Below the pieces are notes generated by a model, which saw only the letters and a list, made by a program, of their open reading frames with translations, was not told the DNA's origin and ran no database searches. A stretch of DNA of 64,000 nucleotides from Apostichopus parvimensis (taxonomy: Eukaryota > Echinodermata > Holothuroidea > Aspidochirotida > Stichopodidae), in contig KN882225.1 in the NCBI GenBank assembly GCA_000934455.1, positions 382,587-446,586 on the forward strand, given 5' to 3'. Position 1 is the stretch's first letter, and every line of letters starts with the position of its first letter. Below, piece by piece: positions 13,101-26,246 of this stretch. Position numbers and translations under genes: made by a program.

Positions 13101-14455
13101 AATTTTTGAAATTGAAATTGCTGGGACAAGTTTCTTCATACTTGCTAGGAAGATTCCCCAATCATGATATCAGCTTGCATCTTCCGGATGTTTGTAATGA
13201 AAGGTAACATGTCAGAGGTCAAAGGACACATAAAGTAGAAATGAACATTTTGCTATAACTTAAAGGGGAATTATTTTCAACCCCCAAATCATAAAGCTTA
13301 GTTAAAAAACTCTCAATATATTTAACATAGTAATAGAGGTCAAAGCTTTTGATAATTTTTATCATATTTAGGAGGAAGGTTCTTCTTGATAGGATATTGC
13401 ATTTCACTTATCTGCAGAACAAAAGGTGAAAAAAGTTCTTCTTGATGTCAATGAAATTGTGACCTTTGCAACCATGATGGTGTGGGTTTGAGTGCGTGTG
13501 TCAGTTTTATTTGACCTGTCTTGCCCAATGTAACTGCATTGGCTTTGATAAACTAGTAAATGACTCGATCACATTCATCTTGACTCCACATAAGGTTGAC
13601 AGGTACATACACATAATTCATATTGATACATTGCTAAGAAAGTTTTGGTGCATTATCCTTCAGTCAACATAAATTTGATTGTTTCTCCACCTCTGTTTTG
13701 TTCCTTAGATGGGGTTTAGTGACACATGCAGGCATTGATGGTTTCTCCAGACTGATACCATACCTGAGCTGTTCATCTACAAAAAAAGCCACTGCTGTAG
13801 TAGATCTATTCATGGTGGGAGCAAGGAAGTTTGGACTTCCTTCTCGAGTACGTTCCGATTACGGAGGAGGAAATGTCCTTGTTGCACTCCTAATGAACCT
13901 TATTCGTGGCACAGAGAGGGGAACTCACATTACTGGTCGATCAGTACACAATTGCAGGATTGAGCGCCTCTGGTATGATGTGTTTAAGCAAGTCATTCAG
14001 TTCTTTTGCCACAATTTTACGAAATGGAAGATTATGGACATTTAGTTGTTGAAAATGACATTCACATCTATGCTTTACATTTTCTGTATTTAGATCTGAT
14101 CAATGAAAAGCTAGGAAAATTTCCAAAAGCTTGGAACTCACATGAATTGAGGACGGCACATAGCAAGACTCCAGAGCAGATGTGGCTCGCTGGAATGCTT
14201 AATAACTATGGTTCAAACCAAACATTTTCAAATGAAATTTTCCATGAAACTCGTTCCATACAAATGAGACTTCAAGCAGAATTACAAGACAACTTATTTA
14301 CTCCAGATGGTTCCGTAGGCAGAATTGAAACAGACGGTATCTGCATTAATGAAATGCAACGTGTTGAGCTACTGCAGATTCTTGAAGGATTGCCAGGTCC
14401 ATTGGACAAGTATCTTAAGTGCATAGAAAAAGTAGCACAGTATTTGTCACCATAA
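10144..14455 (+). CDS. Integrase-core (DDE) domain protein, four exons, one frame break
   Basis: Exons: 10144-10402, 10694-10929, 11919-12103 and 13709-14455. All junctions are GT-AG and the phases agree (1, 0, 2). The N-terminal part is helical and unrecognised. Exon 2 holds a helix-turn-helix-like stretch (TKMIASALKCSKSWVYKILK). The catalytic core spans exons 3-4: LWHIDGHMKL (first Asp), VRSDYGGGN (second Asp), NCRIERLW (Glu), then ALHFLYLDLINEKL and AWNSHELRTAHSKTPEQMW. This order matches a widespread animal family of integrase-core proteins, thought to come from DNA transposons of IS3EU/Ginger type; that subfamily is my guess. A one-base shift near 14012 (run of T) splits exon 4. Length would be about 475 aa. 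It may be a domesticated gene or an old transposon; introns favour a long-resident gene. Confidence 0.78.
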
Positions 14456-14807
14456 AGTACTTAAAAAAAAAGGATGGCCATTCTCTGGAAATGAAACTGG
14501 CATGAACAAACTAAAGTGTTCATCAGGACCAAATGTTATATTTTTTGTTTACCTCAAGTTTTCTGTTTCATTTTTTGGTTATTCAAATTAAAACCATAAC
14601 ATACTAATTTGCATAAATTTGCATTATTGTCAATTGTAGCCAAAAAATTTAGTTTTGAATTTACATGACTTTCTAGAATAATATTTAAGTTATCAACTAT
14701 CACATGGAGGCAGTTGTACATGGGTTAATTTATTTCATTCCTAAAGCAGAGGTTCCTGATCTTGAATTATTCCTTAATAATGGGTGCTAATTAGCATAAT
14801 TTTAATG
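14456..14807. other. 3' flank of the integrase-core gene
   Basis: AT-rich noncoding sequence with AATAAA-like words; probably the 3' UTR and flank. No exact poly(A) site can be assigned. Confidence 0.35.
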
Positions 14808-15848
14808 TCACACACATGACCAAAATAACACAAAAGTTTTCATAAAAAGTAACTGATGTGCCTTATGATGTCCACACTTGATATGAAACCGTTCTTGGTA
14901 AAGACTGTTAGTTCTGCAAAATATCCAGTCAAATAGTTATTCCTACGATTAATTAATAGCCTGTAATAAGTCGTCACACACGTGACGGATGGTCACGTGT
15001 GTGACACTTATGGTCACGTGTGTGACAATGAAGCCCCAAGTTGAGCATTCAACAAAACTAAATGGACTAAATATTGTTAGCAGACTGATTTGTTATGTGT
15101 TTGTGGCTCGACAACAGTGTAATATGCAAATGAGCAAAGCTCCATCCAATGAAACTGCAGCAGCACTGTGGACTTCGACTGTTGTTATGTCATGAGTGTG
15201 TGGCATATCAACAGTGTCATATGCTAATGAGAAAAGCTTCATCCAATGAAATTGCAGTAACACTGTGGACTTGGACTGTTGTTATGTCATTTGACCCTCC
15301 AAATAGAAAATCATGGCAGTAAAACCGTTTTAAAGTAATTCCTATGGAATATTAACATCAGTGCTGTTCTGCGGTCATTACTAGAGTCAACATTTGCACT
15401 GCAAAAATTGCATACTATGGAATGAAAATTCATAATCTCACACACGTGACCAAACAATGTCGCACACGTGACCGGATTGTTTTAGCTTATGTAGTATTAT
15501 GCTAATTTTTAGAAGTGAAATATTTAGGTGAAATGTCTTGTTAGGATGGAAACACATTAAGGTAGTAACATGAAAAATGAGGGTTATCCAGCCCTGTTAG
15601 AAATTGAGGAATTTGCCAATGTTTTTTGTGCAAAAAGCCACTTTCATTTCACGTCACACACGTGACCGACTTTTATATGACCTCTGTCAGCACATGAATG
15701 TTCTGATTTTGGCTAAGCTATATGGTTTTTGTAAAAGAGTCCCCTAGTGCATACTTAAGTACTACAATCAAACGAACTTTCTTTACCTAAAAGTAGTTAC
15801 TTAGTGGTAAAGTGCAGATCTCCCCCATTTTTCCATCACACGCGTGAC
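14808..15848. repeat. Cluster of eight TCACACACGTGAC-type sites
   Basis: Sites at 14808 (variant ACATGAC), 14974, 14992 (inverted), 15012 (inverted), 15438, 15461, 15654 and 15836 (CGCGTGAC). Six contain CACGTG, the palindromic E-box bound by bHLH-Zip factors. Spacing is irregular, so this is not a simple tandem array. Between sites lies a two-copy tandem repeat. Confidence 0.7.
15102..15290. repeat. Two-copy direct repeat of about 95 bp
   Basis: 15102-15193 and 15199-15290 share CAACAGTGT, ATATGC, ATGAG, AAAGCT, CATCCAATGAAA, TGCAG, CACTGTGGACTT and GACTGTTGTTATGTCAT. Identity is high (roughly 85-90 percent by eye). It lies inside the CACGTG site cluster. Confidence 0.75.
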
Positions 15849-15849
15849 C

Positions 15850-18040
15850 GAGAATGGCCCGATTGATGAACTTTTGTAGTTTGTATATGATCTGGCATGG
15901 CTTTTTCCAGGAGTTTTTACTGGGGAGTCAAAAGTGGAATCTACCCTCTCACACATTCTGAAATGCACCTCTTCAACATGTGTATATATGCATGCATGAC
16001 ATGCAAGCTATGAACAGTGACCTGCATTTGGTTTCAAAAGTTCAGGTAATAGAGGTGGAAGGGGAGGGGGAGTCATTGGGGGGGGGTTGGATAGCTAGAG
16101 AAGAAAATTCTAAAATTGTTGACTGATTAACACAGGTGGGTGAACCTTTTTAGGTTGTCTTGGGGCTTTGGGTTGTCTTGGGTGTTTTCATTTAACCCTG
16201 TTTCCAAAATGCATTTAAAACAAAAACACGTTAGGTACAGTTGTTCAAATGGTAAATTATTTGTGTAATATCCAAAGTATAAAGCATAAAAGTAGATTTA
16301 AAGTATAAAAGATAGGAAGGAATGTTAAGTAATATTAATAACACAAATGGTAACTGAAGGTATAAATTCAGAGTTGATATATCATAGGACCAAAAAGCAT
16401 TCATATTCAGGTGGCAGTAACGAAACATCTATTCTGGGCTCAAGATATATACTTATGGAAATTTAATTACCTTTTACTATTATAACTGTGATGACAAGCT
16501 TTTTCTTTTCCTGTTAGTCCTATGCTGAGCATTCTTAGGAATGTGCAGAGGGAATACTGTAGTTGAAACAATGGCAGTTGAGTCAAGCTAATAAGAGTTT
16601 TATTTAATTCATAACCTTTGTCACCTAAAATGTTTCCCTGTTGTATGAATGGCAAATATATATTCTGAACTATTCACAAGAAAATGCAAACAAAATAAAA
16701 CCCAAAAATTAATAATAGCTATTCAAGAAAACTGAGCTATAAACCAAAACAACAAAATACTGTACTAAAAGCAAGGAAGGAAACATAGTGCATAATTACT
16801 TGGTGTTTTTCACAGCAGCAATAGAAGCACATCATGGTAAAAAATGCTTGATTCACTGATCTTAATAATGAAGAGCAACCTACAGGTTTACTCCCTACAG
16901 TAAGTCTATTATAATGACTGCAGTGCACAAGAAGAACAATGAAATAAATTTAGAAGAGAAAGATGATATTAATAAGCAAGAAACTGTACTTCTAAATACA
17001 GATCATGGGAAAAAATCTCGTTAATTATTAGATAAAGCAGTGTGTCAAGCAAAGTTGATGTATCTTTTTACATATTGTAAAAGAATATTTGATAAAGCCT
17101 TTCAACAATAACACATTTCAAACATTGAAGGAAGTGTTGCAACCAAATACGAATGAATATATATGGATGGAATATGAAAATTTCTCTCCTTAGTACTTGA
17201 AAGTCCCAGACACAAAGACAAGGGAAGAGGCATTAGAAATGGAATGATCCTGGCAAGGTGGATAATGCAGTTTCTTGATTGAAACATTTGATAGAAAGTG
17301 AACTTCTATATAAATATAAATATGTACCAAGGATGGAAATCACAAAAGATTGATTTCAAAGTTACAGAGGAAGATCATGAAACAAGGCAATTTCAGGTAG
17401 CAAGCAAAGATGATTCCAATTATAGTTGGTAGAATCTGTGGAAGATTGACAGATCCAATTTCAAAGTACTTGTATTAAGCAAAATAAACAATGTAAGAAG
17501 TATGTACCCGTATTATACATATTTACATTACATGAGCTGCACCTATAAGTAAGAAACAAAGATTAGGAAAACCAAGCGGTATTCAATAATCAATACACAT
17601 TGAATAAAGCTAAAATTTCAAGTACTAATCGGAAAATACTAATGAACAATAAGTTTCAACATAGAGATAAGAGCACACCAAAGTCAACAATGGAGTTTAG
17701 TAAAATGCCCTCAATTGAGCCTGCATATAGGAAGCTGTCAGACTTTGCTTAAACTGAACGTGTGACCATCATCAAAACTGCAGGCATTTTTTCTACCCAA
17801 TCATACAATTTTAAATGTGAGTAAAGATATATCATATTTGAAAAATGTGTACAAAGTAAACTACCTGGAACTTGCTACAATTTTGCCCTGCAAAAATTTT
17901 AGTTGCAGTTTTCAGAGGGCATGTAGCAGATAATGAAACACAATGGATGGATGACTAATGTGCTTAATGGATAAGTTGTACAACTGTATACAGCTGCACA
18001 ACGCTATCATGATGTTATCAACTCACTCCCCATTCAATAA
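15850..18040. other. Gene-free stretch
   Basis: AT-rich sequence with a G-run near 16080 and no supported coding region. It separates the integrase-core gene from the 3' end of the HECT gene on the other strand. Confidence 0.4.
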
Positions 18041-19087
18041 TTACGCAATTGTATACTCGTAGGAATGGTCGTGTGAAAGAAAAGCAGTCATCTGACGCTT
18101 AAACTTCTGGAAACTGTGGTAGCTTGTGCTCACTTCCAAAAGATTAGAGCAAGTGTGGGCAACAGGTCGGCGCATGATTCCAAAGGTCCCAACGTAGGAT
18201 ACACTTATCCCATCTACTGACAAATTTACTGAGGCAGTGACAAATATTAAAAAGTTAAGTAACTCATCATTATTCAGTCCACGTAGGTACTCCTTTAAAA
18301 AAAATGCTTTCTTCTTCAGGACGCAAATCTTCAGTAGTCTTCAATGAAGAAATAACTTTGGTCACTGTGGGTCTTTCAGCATCCATTATGTATTGAATAT
18401 GATCCAAAGTCAAATGCCTCCAAAATGTTTCAAAGTGGGTCATGGGTATCCCCTTTTTCATGAGGGCATAAAATCTTGATGGAGACTTGACAAGGATTTC
18501 TTTAGCAAGAGTTAAAATTTGATCGTTTATCTCTTCCTTCTTTGGCAACTCTAACAAGCCATTGATTGAAAAGAATCAAGTAAGTCTGTCTTTCTGAGTT
18601 GTTGTTAAGGTACAAAAATCAAGCATTGCTTGTTTGAGCAAGAGCCTTTCAGCTGGGCTGACAAAGAGGAGAAAGTCCTTCAGCAAATAGTCTGGATTAA
18701 CATCACCTTCAAAAACCATGGCAACAACAATAGCAGACCTAGCAATTTGAGAAGGAATTGTTTCAGTCAAAGCTGCAGTGTGTGCTAAAATTCTTCCAAT
18801 GGTTGTATACTTAGTACCTTCCTTTCGGAAGCGGTATAGTGGAATGGATGGCACAGTAAAATTTTCAACATGAACAAAATTCGGAGAGGCTTTAATCCAA
18901 AACAATGTCAACATCTCTTTTGTTAATCCTCCAACGTCGTCACCGCTTTCTCCTTCAAAGGTAACTTTAAGTTTATGAAGGCACAAGTTTTCATCACTAT
19001 ATGCAGCCATCACATCCTCCTGTAAGTGTGCCCTTGTAATTTTTATTTCTCTTTCTTCCAAGAGGCTCATGTGCAGGGTTGAAAAAG
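18041..19087 (-). pseudogene. HECT domain of a ubiquitin E3 ligase-like gene, frame broken
   Basis: A HECT catalytic domain on one large last exon. It starts after a tttcctattcctaaatacag acceptor at 19087, phase 1. N-lobe signature: KLKVTFEGESGDDVGGLTKE. C-lobe: FVTASVNLSVDGISVSYV, then RRPVAHTCSNLLEV, which holds the ubiquitin-accepting cysteine, and a short tail ending at 18041. HECT enzymes take ubiquitin from an E2 onto this cysteine and pass it to a substrate. The domain is near full length (about 340 aa) but needs at least three frame changes, two close together near 18555-18590 and one in a T8 run near 18300. So it is a pseudogene or contains assembly errors. Multi-copy HECT genes of this kind occur in fish and marine invertebrates. 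Confidence 0.8.
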
Positions 19088-19345
19088 CTGTATTTAGGAA
19101 TAGGAAAACAAATTGTTAGTAAAGCTTAAGGGGGCTGACCCCAAATAATCTTTCACCTCCAATAAAATCGATTGGTTCTTCCCCTCAATTAAAACACGTT
19201 TAAAATCAAGTTTAAACAGTATCTAGGCTTCCAATCTTGAGATATCGTGCGTACATCATGTTTTAAGTGTTTGACCCTTTGGTGACCTTTCAACCATAAA
19301 CAACAAACTTCTCCCTCTCGAAAAGATACACCTATACACTACATA

Positions 19346-19500
19346 TCACAAGTGTCCATCGTTGCAGTCTTCATATATCGTGTTGTCAAGCTGGGTGTCA
19401 CACACACATTCATGCACGCCATCATAATGGTTTGAAAGTCTACCTTCTTTTACTTCTCCCGGTACATTATTGACAGCTGAAATCGTGGTGTTGTCTTCAA
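19346..19500 (-). CDS. Possible upstream exon of the HECT gene
   Basis: Open from a ttttctattttgcag acceptor at 19500 in phase 1 (VEDNTTISAVNNVPGEVKEG), matching the phase of the HECT exon. No good donor is obvious before the stop at 19346, so its 3' end is uncertain. No homology recognised. Confidence 0.35.
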
Positions 19501-21448
19501 CTGCAAAATAGAAAAGAATATGCATCATAAGTCCCTATCAAATCACCAGCTTTACATGACACAGGTCTGCTCTCCATCACTCTAATCTTAAAGACGTCAA
19601 TTACTGCACAATAAATTTTTACAATTTCCTTGATGATGCCATGATATTGGCAACCAGGTAGAGAACAATTTGGCAGAAGCAAGTGAACTTCAAAAAAGGT
19701 ATTTTTATTCTCCAAGTTCCTCAAAACTACTTGATTAACAAATATGATTACTAGTGAAAACATTCTTGCTGCAATAACACAAATTTTGCAAAGTTGGTGC
19801 AACTCTATGAATATAATAATGTGCAACATGGAATCAGTGACATGATGGAACTACTATCATTGGTGTAAAGGCTCTATGATTGGAGTAAAGGCAATTACTC
19901 ATTGTTTGGTTTGATTGTTCGACACCAATTGTTACCCTTTTAATAATCACATGCCACCTTTATAAATCAATTGTGTTCTTAACCTTGACCCTAAGGTTCC
20001 TTTGTCATAATTGCCTCATGCAATCCCTTTGAACTTGGATCTTACGTTCTGAAAATTGAGAGTCCTTTTACTTTACTTTACTTGCATGAACAGAAGGACT
20101 GATTTCATAGTTTTCTCGTTAGAAAATACACATGATTGCTCAGAAGACACTGTGCAGTTAACTAATTAGCAGCACATAAGGCACACCAAAGCTTTAAAAA
20201 GCCTGAAAATTTAATGCAATCTGATATTCTTTTCCAGCAATATCAACAACTTCACAACACTGCAAGTGTGTCCCCATTTTAACCCCTATACAGGGTCAGA
20301 ACCTCCACTCGTGATCAATCAACAGGACACTGCGTCTTTCACATGATGTCAACAGGTCATTTTTTGGTCATAGAAGTGCAGCGTACATATTGATTATTGG
20401 TATCTGATGGGAATGTAGTATTGCAAGTTAAGTAATTATTTGCTCTGACTGCAAGTCAGATGTGTTCTTATTTGTTTTTCTGATCTCTTGTGCTGAGTCT
20501 GATCCCCATCAACTTTGTAGGTTTGATCCAAGAAACAGGGCATTCCCATTAGAAAATTGAGCACCTGCTAGGGGTCTGATAGATGGATGTGATTGCCTGC
20601 TCCTTCTAAAGTGGGAACACACTCTATGAGATCAATGTTGTAACTATTACATCAAATGTATATTTATCTCCTGAAAGTAAATAGAATATACTATTTTCCT
20701 TTGCAGAATGCTGACTTTTTACAGACAGTTTGGTGCCAGAGTATAATTTTTGGTTTAACTTGCATTGGGCTTTGAAGCCATTTATGTAGAAATATTCAGG
20801 ACTTTTGTCAAATTCTCCAAATTAAATTTAAGGACAAACAAAACCCAAACCAGAACTACAATATCCTTCATACTTCATAGTATATACATACTTTACCACT
20901 CCCTGATGTTAATGTTCAAGGTTTGCAAGGACAAATTTAATGACTTTCCAATACCTAAACACTATTTCAAGAAATTTAGGAACATTGAATCACTTTTCAA
21001 GGACTAGGAAAATTTGACGACTTTCAAGGTTTTCAATAACTGCTATGAACTTTGTAAGTGGAACATGCTCACCAAATGCAAATCTCTTAAAAACATGAGT
21101 TCATATTGAGAAATTGGGTAAACATGAATGAAGAACATCTACTGTCCAGATCCTTTCTGATGCTGTATAGTACATTGTGCAAAATTGCAGCATGAAAGTG
21201 AAGTTACAAAACACTTTTACACAGACTACAACACAACCTTCAGCTGGAGCAATCCAATTAGACAGCAGAAAGCCATAGCATTTGGAATATTTCCACACAG
21301 TGACCTATATGAAGTGTCCTTTCATTAAATTGCATCCACATTCTAAGTATCTTTTAAGTTCTTCAAATTGCTATGCTTTTGAATGTAACAAATTACCAAT
21401 GTAATCAGACTCCTCATGAAGGCATCGTTAAAGATGGCAAAATGTTAC

Positions 21449-21496
21449 CTTCAAAATCCAAATCAATCAAAGGAGGTTCACCATTTTCAATGGCAT
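21449..21496 (-). CDS. Small probable exon, phase 1-1
   Basis: A 48-nt segment between ctttctctcttag and gtaaca, reading DAIENGEPPLIDLDFEG. Entry and exit are both phase 1, like the other exons assigned to the HECT gene. Support comes from splice sites and phase only. Confidence 0.4.
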
Positions 21497-22360
21497 CTAA
21501 GAGAGAAAGTGAGGATAGGGGGAAGGGGGTAGGAGAGAGAGAAAATGTATGAAATGCAATAAATTCAAATAAGAATCCAATTTAAATTTCCTGAAAAAGA
21601 AGTAAAGAAAAATCTCAAATGCAATCAGGCACACTTCATTGTATTAAGGTCCCTCTGCTTTGTTCATAGACCATCAGAGGGATGATCCAGGTATTGAAAT
21701 TGTCTTAATGGATTTATAAACCATTTGAATCCTGTTATTGCAAAATTTGTACTGGCTTTTTTGGTCTTACATTGTGCCCCACCTACCCATAAAATACATC
21801 AAGACTCCAGTAAGAAACGATATGGTATATCAACAGCACTGGTCAGTTATCAACTCAAATTGACCAACGATCAGCCGAGACTCTATGTCCAGTAGCTTAT
21901 TTTAGCAACATCTCATTACACCCTAAAAAACCCAAATGGCACTGACCACTGTACTGTAGTCTACCAACAAATTCAGTTATTGAATATCTGGATTTTTTTA
22001 TAACTCTTTCCTTACACCCATTAATCCATTAAATGTGTGTGTGATCTACAAAAAAAGGTACAGACCATCTCTAAATCAATATCATTGTACCAATCACGGA
22101 TGAACTTCATTAACCAGCAACTTTTTAGCTTTGGAATGGTGACGTTACAGTAAATACATTTTGAGCAAGGACCATACCAATGGTATAGTAATTAATCTAC
22201 AAATTCCCATGTACCTTCTTTATCACCACAGCCAAACATTTTGAAAAGGCTCTTCAACATACAATGTACTGCACACAGCATGTGGCACTATTTTGCAAAC
22301 GAAATTGATTCATTGTACTCTACAACAGTAGTACTTCTTATAAAAGAGCAGGCAAGTTAC

Positions 22361-22507
22361 CTGATGAAAGAGTAGGAGAGGATGATGATGGTGCTGTTGG
22401 TAATGTCAAATTCACACCTGAAGCTGTAGTGTCATCAGTTCTAGATGGTGTAACATCAATAGAGGTTGAATCATGAACACCACTTGTGTGTGGTGTTGAA
22501 GCACTGT
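22361..22507 (-). CDS. Ser/Thr-rich probable exon of the HECT gene
   Basis: A 147-nt segment between tttatttctgttacag and gtaact, phase 1-1, encoding a low-complexity Ser/Thr/Pro/Asp stretch (TPHTSGVHDSTSIDVTPSR, then SSSSPTLSSG). It probably codes for a disordered linker before the HECT domain. Inferred from splice sites, phase and strand. Confidence 0.45.
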
Positions 22508-23654
22508 CTGTAACAGAAATAAACTGGGCTATTCCATTTTCATATATACTTTTGTTATGTAACAACAGTGTAAGAGGTGGACTCCACATGAACTTGGACT
22601 ACCGTTTGTGTACCGCCATGAATTTATGATCAGTATACTGTACTCCTCAGACACCGACCATTCATTACACACTTAAACATACTATAATACTGTTAATATT
22701 GTTTGAGACCTCAATTCTCACATTACCATAATGTAGGTATTTAAGAGATATGACACTATGATTATTCGCGATAGGTTTTTTTGACAGTCAGATGTAAATT
22801 ATTAAAAACATTTGGTTCAAATATGTAAATCAAGAACAGGTTGTTACTTTCTAAGTATAGATTCGTTCCCACATATTTTAATAAAACAGTCACACCCACC
22901 TGTAATTAGTCAAAAATGTCTTTCATTTGCTAAATAAAGATTGATTGTTCTGCAAGTTGCAATTGTAATCAACACTTTTACTTCAGTTGTATTCATTGGT
23001 TTTACAATACATACAACATATTGACAAAGGAAACAATTAGTGCCATACCTCCTGGTTACCTCTTTGTGAATTAAAGCTTACTGTTGGAGTGCCAGAGGCA
23101 ATACCCTGTTAAGGTGAAGATAGAAAAAGATTGAGAAATGATCATTGTCAATTACAATGCAACACTTACTGTATGGTGTCATAAGTAAGTTTGTCAATCA
23201 ATATGACTAGTATTCTTGATTCCTCAGCAATTAATGTTGACTGATTCAATCTCGGTGTTCTATGTTGTTGTGACTTGAGACCGAAAAGACTCTGCCTTGT
23301 TTTCTAACATGTATCTGTTTTTTATGAATTAAACTAGCTGATATTCATCATACAATTGCCTAATAAATAATTTTTCATTTACAGCAAATTGGAGGATACA
23401 ACATGACTAATAACAACCATTACTTGAGAATATTCTGACATTAGACATTCTTCATCAGTACATGATTATACTATTCACACTAACAAAGCTAGCTTCCCAA
23501 GCTCACATTTGGATATACATGGGTTTACTAAGTATAGTTTTGAATGCTTTTGTATTCAAGACAGTATACACAAATATGAAATGTTTTTAGAGATGCATAA
23601 TCTAATTTACATATTATTGCAATATGCAAATTCCCATGTTTGTCCAAAACATAC

Positions 23655-23901
23655 CTCAGAATGTACTGAGACTCCAGGCAGGTCTCTCCGTGGGATTATT
23701 AGAACTTTCCCTTTGCCCACCTTCCCTTCCAGTTCTTTTAATGTGTGGAATTCAATCTTCTTTACAACTCTGGCCTTATCACAATGTCCAAAGTCAAACC
23801 AACCAGGCCAAGTGGTGCATTTGGAAAATTGCCATGAATATATTCCTCCAGTTGAGGTTTTGCCCATGTTCGTAGAATTTTTGCTGCCTCTTTAGTAAAG
23901 C
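23655..23901 (-). CDS. Probable upstream exon, frame shifted inside
   Basis: Between a cttgcag acceptor and a gtatgt donor. The first part reads GFTKEAAKILRTWAKPQLEE; the last part, in another frame, reads WFDFGHCDKARVVKK and ends LIIPRRDLPGVSVHSE. The text resembles the region that precedes HECT domains in related multi-copy genes, but I cannot prove this. A one-base shift lies near 23815. Confidence 0.4.
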
Positions 23902-24449
23902 CTGCAAGAAACAGAAAATTATCACTTGGGGTTCACAGACTTCCTTTTAACATGTTTCTCTGCATCTATGATATACTAAACACAGTGCTGATAACACAGA
24001 AAAAGTCAAACTCACAAAACTAATTAACACCACTTATCTCTTCTTCTTTTTTACGGCTCTTGAAGATTCAATTAAATGAAAACCTTTTAGGAATTACACA
24101 CAAAGGTCATGTCATCTACTACATCATGAAGAGCACATGAGGGAATTTTGCCCATTACTTTAGCATTGCCAGTTGCTTAAGTAAAAAACAGGTTTCGTAT
24201 TTCGTCGCTTATAACATAATGTCACTTTATTCCATGTAACATGTTCAGTATGGATACATGTTCTGCAAGTAACAAAAGAATGCAGGAATTTATCAAAATC
24301 TTAACAGCAAAGTTTAGCCTTATACCTCTTTAGCTGATATGCATATGGAATTAGTACTACTTTTAATAGCAGCTCTCTTGGTACCGTGGCGATAATCAGT
24401 CATTCTGAATTTTAGAACAGTGGTTCTTATTTGGCTGTCAGTAACATGT

Positions 24450-25330
24450 TACAGTGGCGGAGCGTCCATACAGTCAGGGGGCGGCTTATTCGCGATTATT
24501 GACTTTTTTATTGCGCTCTCATCTACCAATTGACATTTGTCACATTTTGTTGGTGTATTTTTCTGACAAAATGGCGATGACACCTATTTATTCTTCGTTT
24601 ATATGCAAATAAGGGTCATTCCACCTCAAATCAACAAAGTTCCCAGGTGACCTTCTCAGATTTTCATGAAATTTCATAACAATGATTGAGTATGTCCCAA
24701 ATGAACACATACAAAAAAGTTAAGTCATACTCCATGTCGTTTTCGAGATATGGCCCGTTGAAATTGTGTCGAAACGGCCATTTTCCTCGTTTGCGATTCG
24801 CGAAAAGTGCCTTTTGTGATATTTTCCGACTTTGAAAGCTCATAATTTAATCTTTGTACCAGGTAAAGAGCTCAAATTTGGTATACCCAATTTAACTGTA
24901 TCTCCTTTACTTTTCTGGTTATGATCATCCAAATAGGCACTTTATTCAGCGGAAAAAATGTTTTTTTTTGTGATTTTTAAGGTCACCCTGTGCCCACATG
25001 AGGGGTCACATGAATCCTATATTCCTTGGGTATTATCTATGGTTGCATGTCTATACCCATAAGCAATATAAGAAATGGCATGGGCCCAAAGTTGGCTCCA
25101 GCAAGAAAAAGGTGAAAAAGACCCCGCCCGTTTTGACCCCGCGATCAATTGAAACATATTTTGAAATGTACACCATACATATTATATCTACTTTTACACC
25201 AAATTTCAGCTTTGGCACTCAACTCCTTCATGGTATGGTGGCAATTTGAATATTAGACGTTTTATCGCACATTTATAAACAACTCTGTACAATAAGTTAA
25301 TATCATACACTGTATTTCAAGTTTGAAGCT
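24450..25330. repeat. Probable old interspersed repeat
   Basis: Begins with CAGTGGCGGAGCGTCC, a hAT-like terminus, and continues with AAGGGTCATTCCACCTCAAA, another common terminus type. Matching opposite ends were not found, so the limits are uncertain. No coding sequence seen. Confidence 0.3.
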
Positions 25331-26136
25331 TGTGTAATGTATTTTTTCCAGCTAGAAAAAAGTTTGTTTTTATTGTTTTTAGAAATGGGTTGATGATGCA
25401 TGTATTCCACTGCAATAAATAATCACTTCAGTTAACCCTCCAGTAGGCTGGTACACCTCAAAATCTCCCATAACACACGACACAATTTGGAGCCAGTATA
25501 CTGTTGTAGAGTTTCACTTCAAACATGGATTAAACCACACAATACAATTTAAATCTACCAGTACTTAAAAGAATAGTCCAGGTCAAAATTTCTTTTTGAT
25601 GTTTTAAAGAGGAACATAATCCAAACATTCTGGTGAAATTTGCATTCAATTCCTATGTACCATTTTTTACATATTGAGAGTTGAAGTTATATATCTGATA
25701 TTCTACCAAAGTGAACTTGAAGCAAACAGGTGTGACGTCATTGTTGCACTATGATAACTAAAGTTTCCTTTTTTTCTTCTTTTTTTTCATTTACGTATAA
25801 TTTTATATTCCACAATTGGATGCATCCATAATGTGAATGTACTGTACCATAAGTATTGGTATTTTATAATCTTCAGAATGCTTTTCGATTGTGTGATGGA
25901 TGATTCATTTGCTAATAAAGAAATTTCAAATGTGCGCGAAGCACGATGGATTCCCAGAAGCAGGCAGGAAAATAGTCCAAAAAATCGATTAGAGAAAATT
26001 AAGTGTTTTTTTTACAATATAAAAATTGCAGGTTTTGATATAGGTAGGATGAGGCTCCCGCCAGTCTTTTTTCTGACTTCCAAACCAGATATTAGGCCCT
26101 ATGTATGTGCAAATTCACGGAATAGCAATGACTTAC

Positions 26137-26246
26137 ATCCTCTGGCGCACTCTCGATGACTTTCCTCTTCTTTGCTCGGTGTCCTCTGCCCATCGGGGCT
26201 TCCTCCTTCCTCCCTTCGAGAATCTTCTGGAGTTCTGCTGTGTCAT
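26137..26246 (-). CDS. Probable exon with nuclear-localisation-like motif
   Basis: A 110-nt segment between ttttattttcgacag and gtaagt. It reads DDTAELQKILEGRKEEAPMG then GHRAKKRKVIESAPED; AKKRKV resembles a classical nuclear import signal. Phase 1 entry, phase 0 exit. It may be the 5' part of the HECT gene (same strand) or a separate gene. No family recognised. Confidence 0.45.

Noticed and set aside
14989-15195. Open frame with repeated MVTCVT
   Set aside because: It is a translation of the CACGTG site cluster, with no codon or homology support.
24450-25260. Complete element from CAGTGGCGGAGC
   Set aside because: No partner terminus was found; only a possible old repeat is listed.
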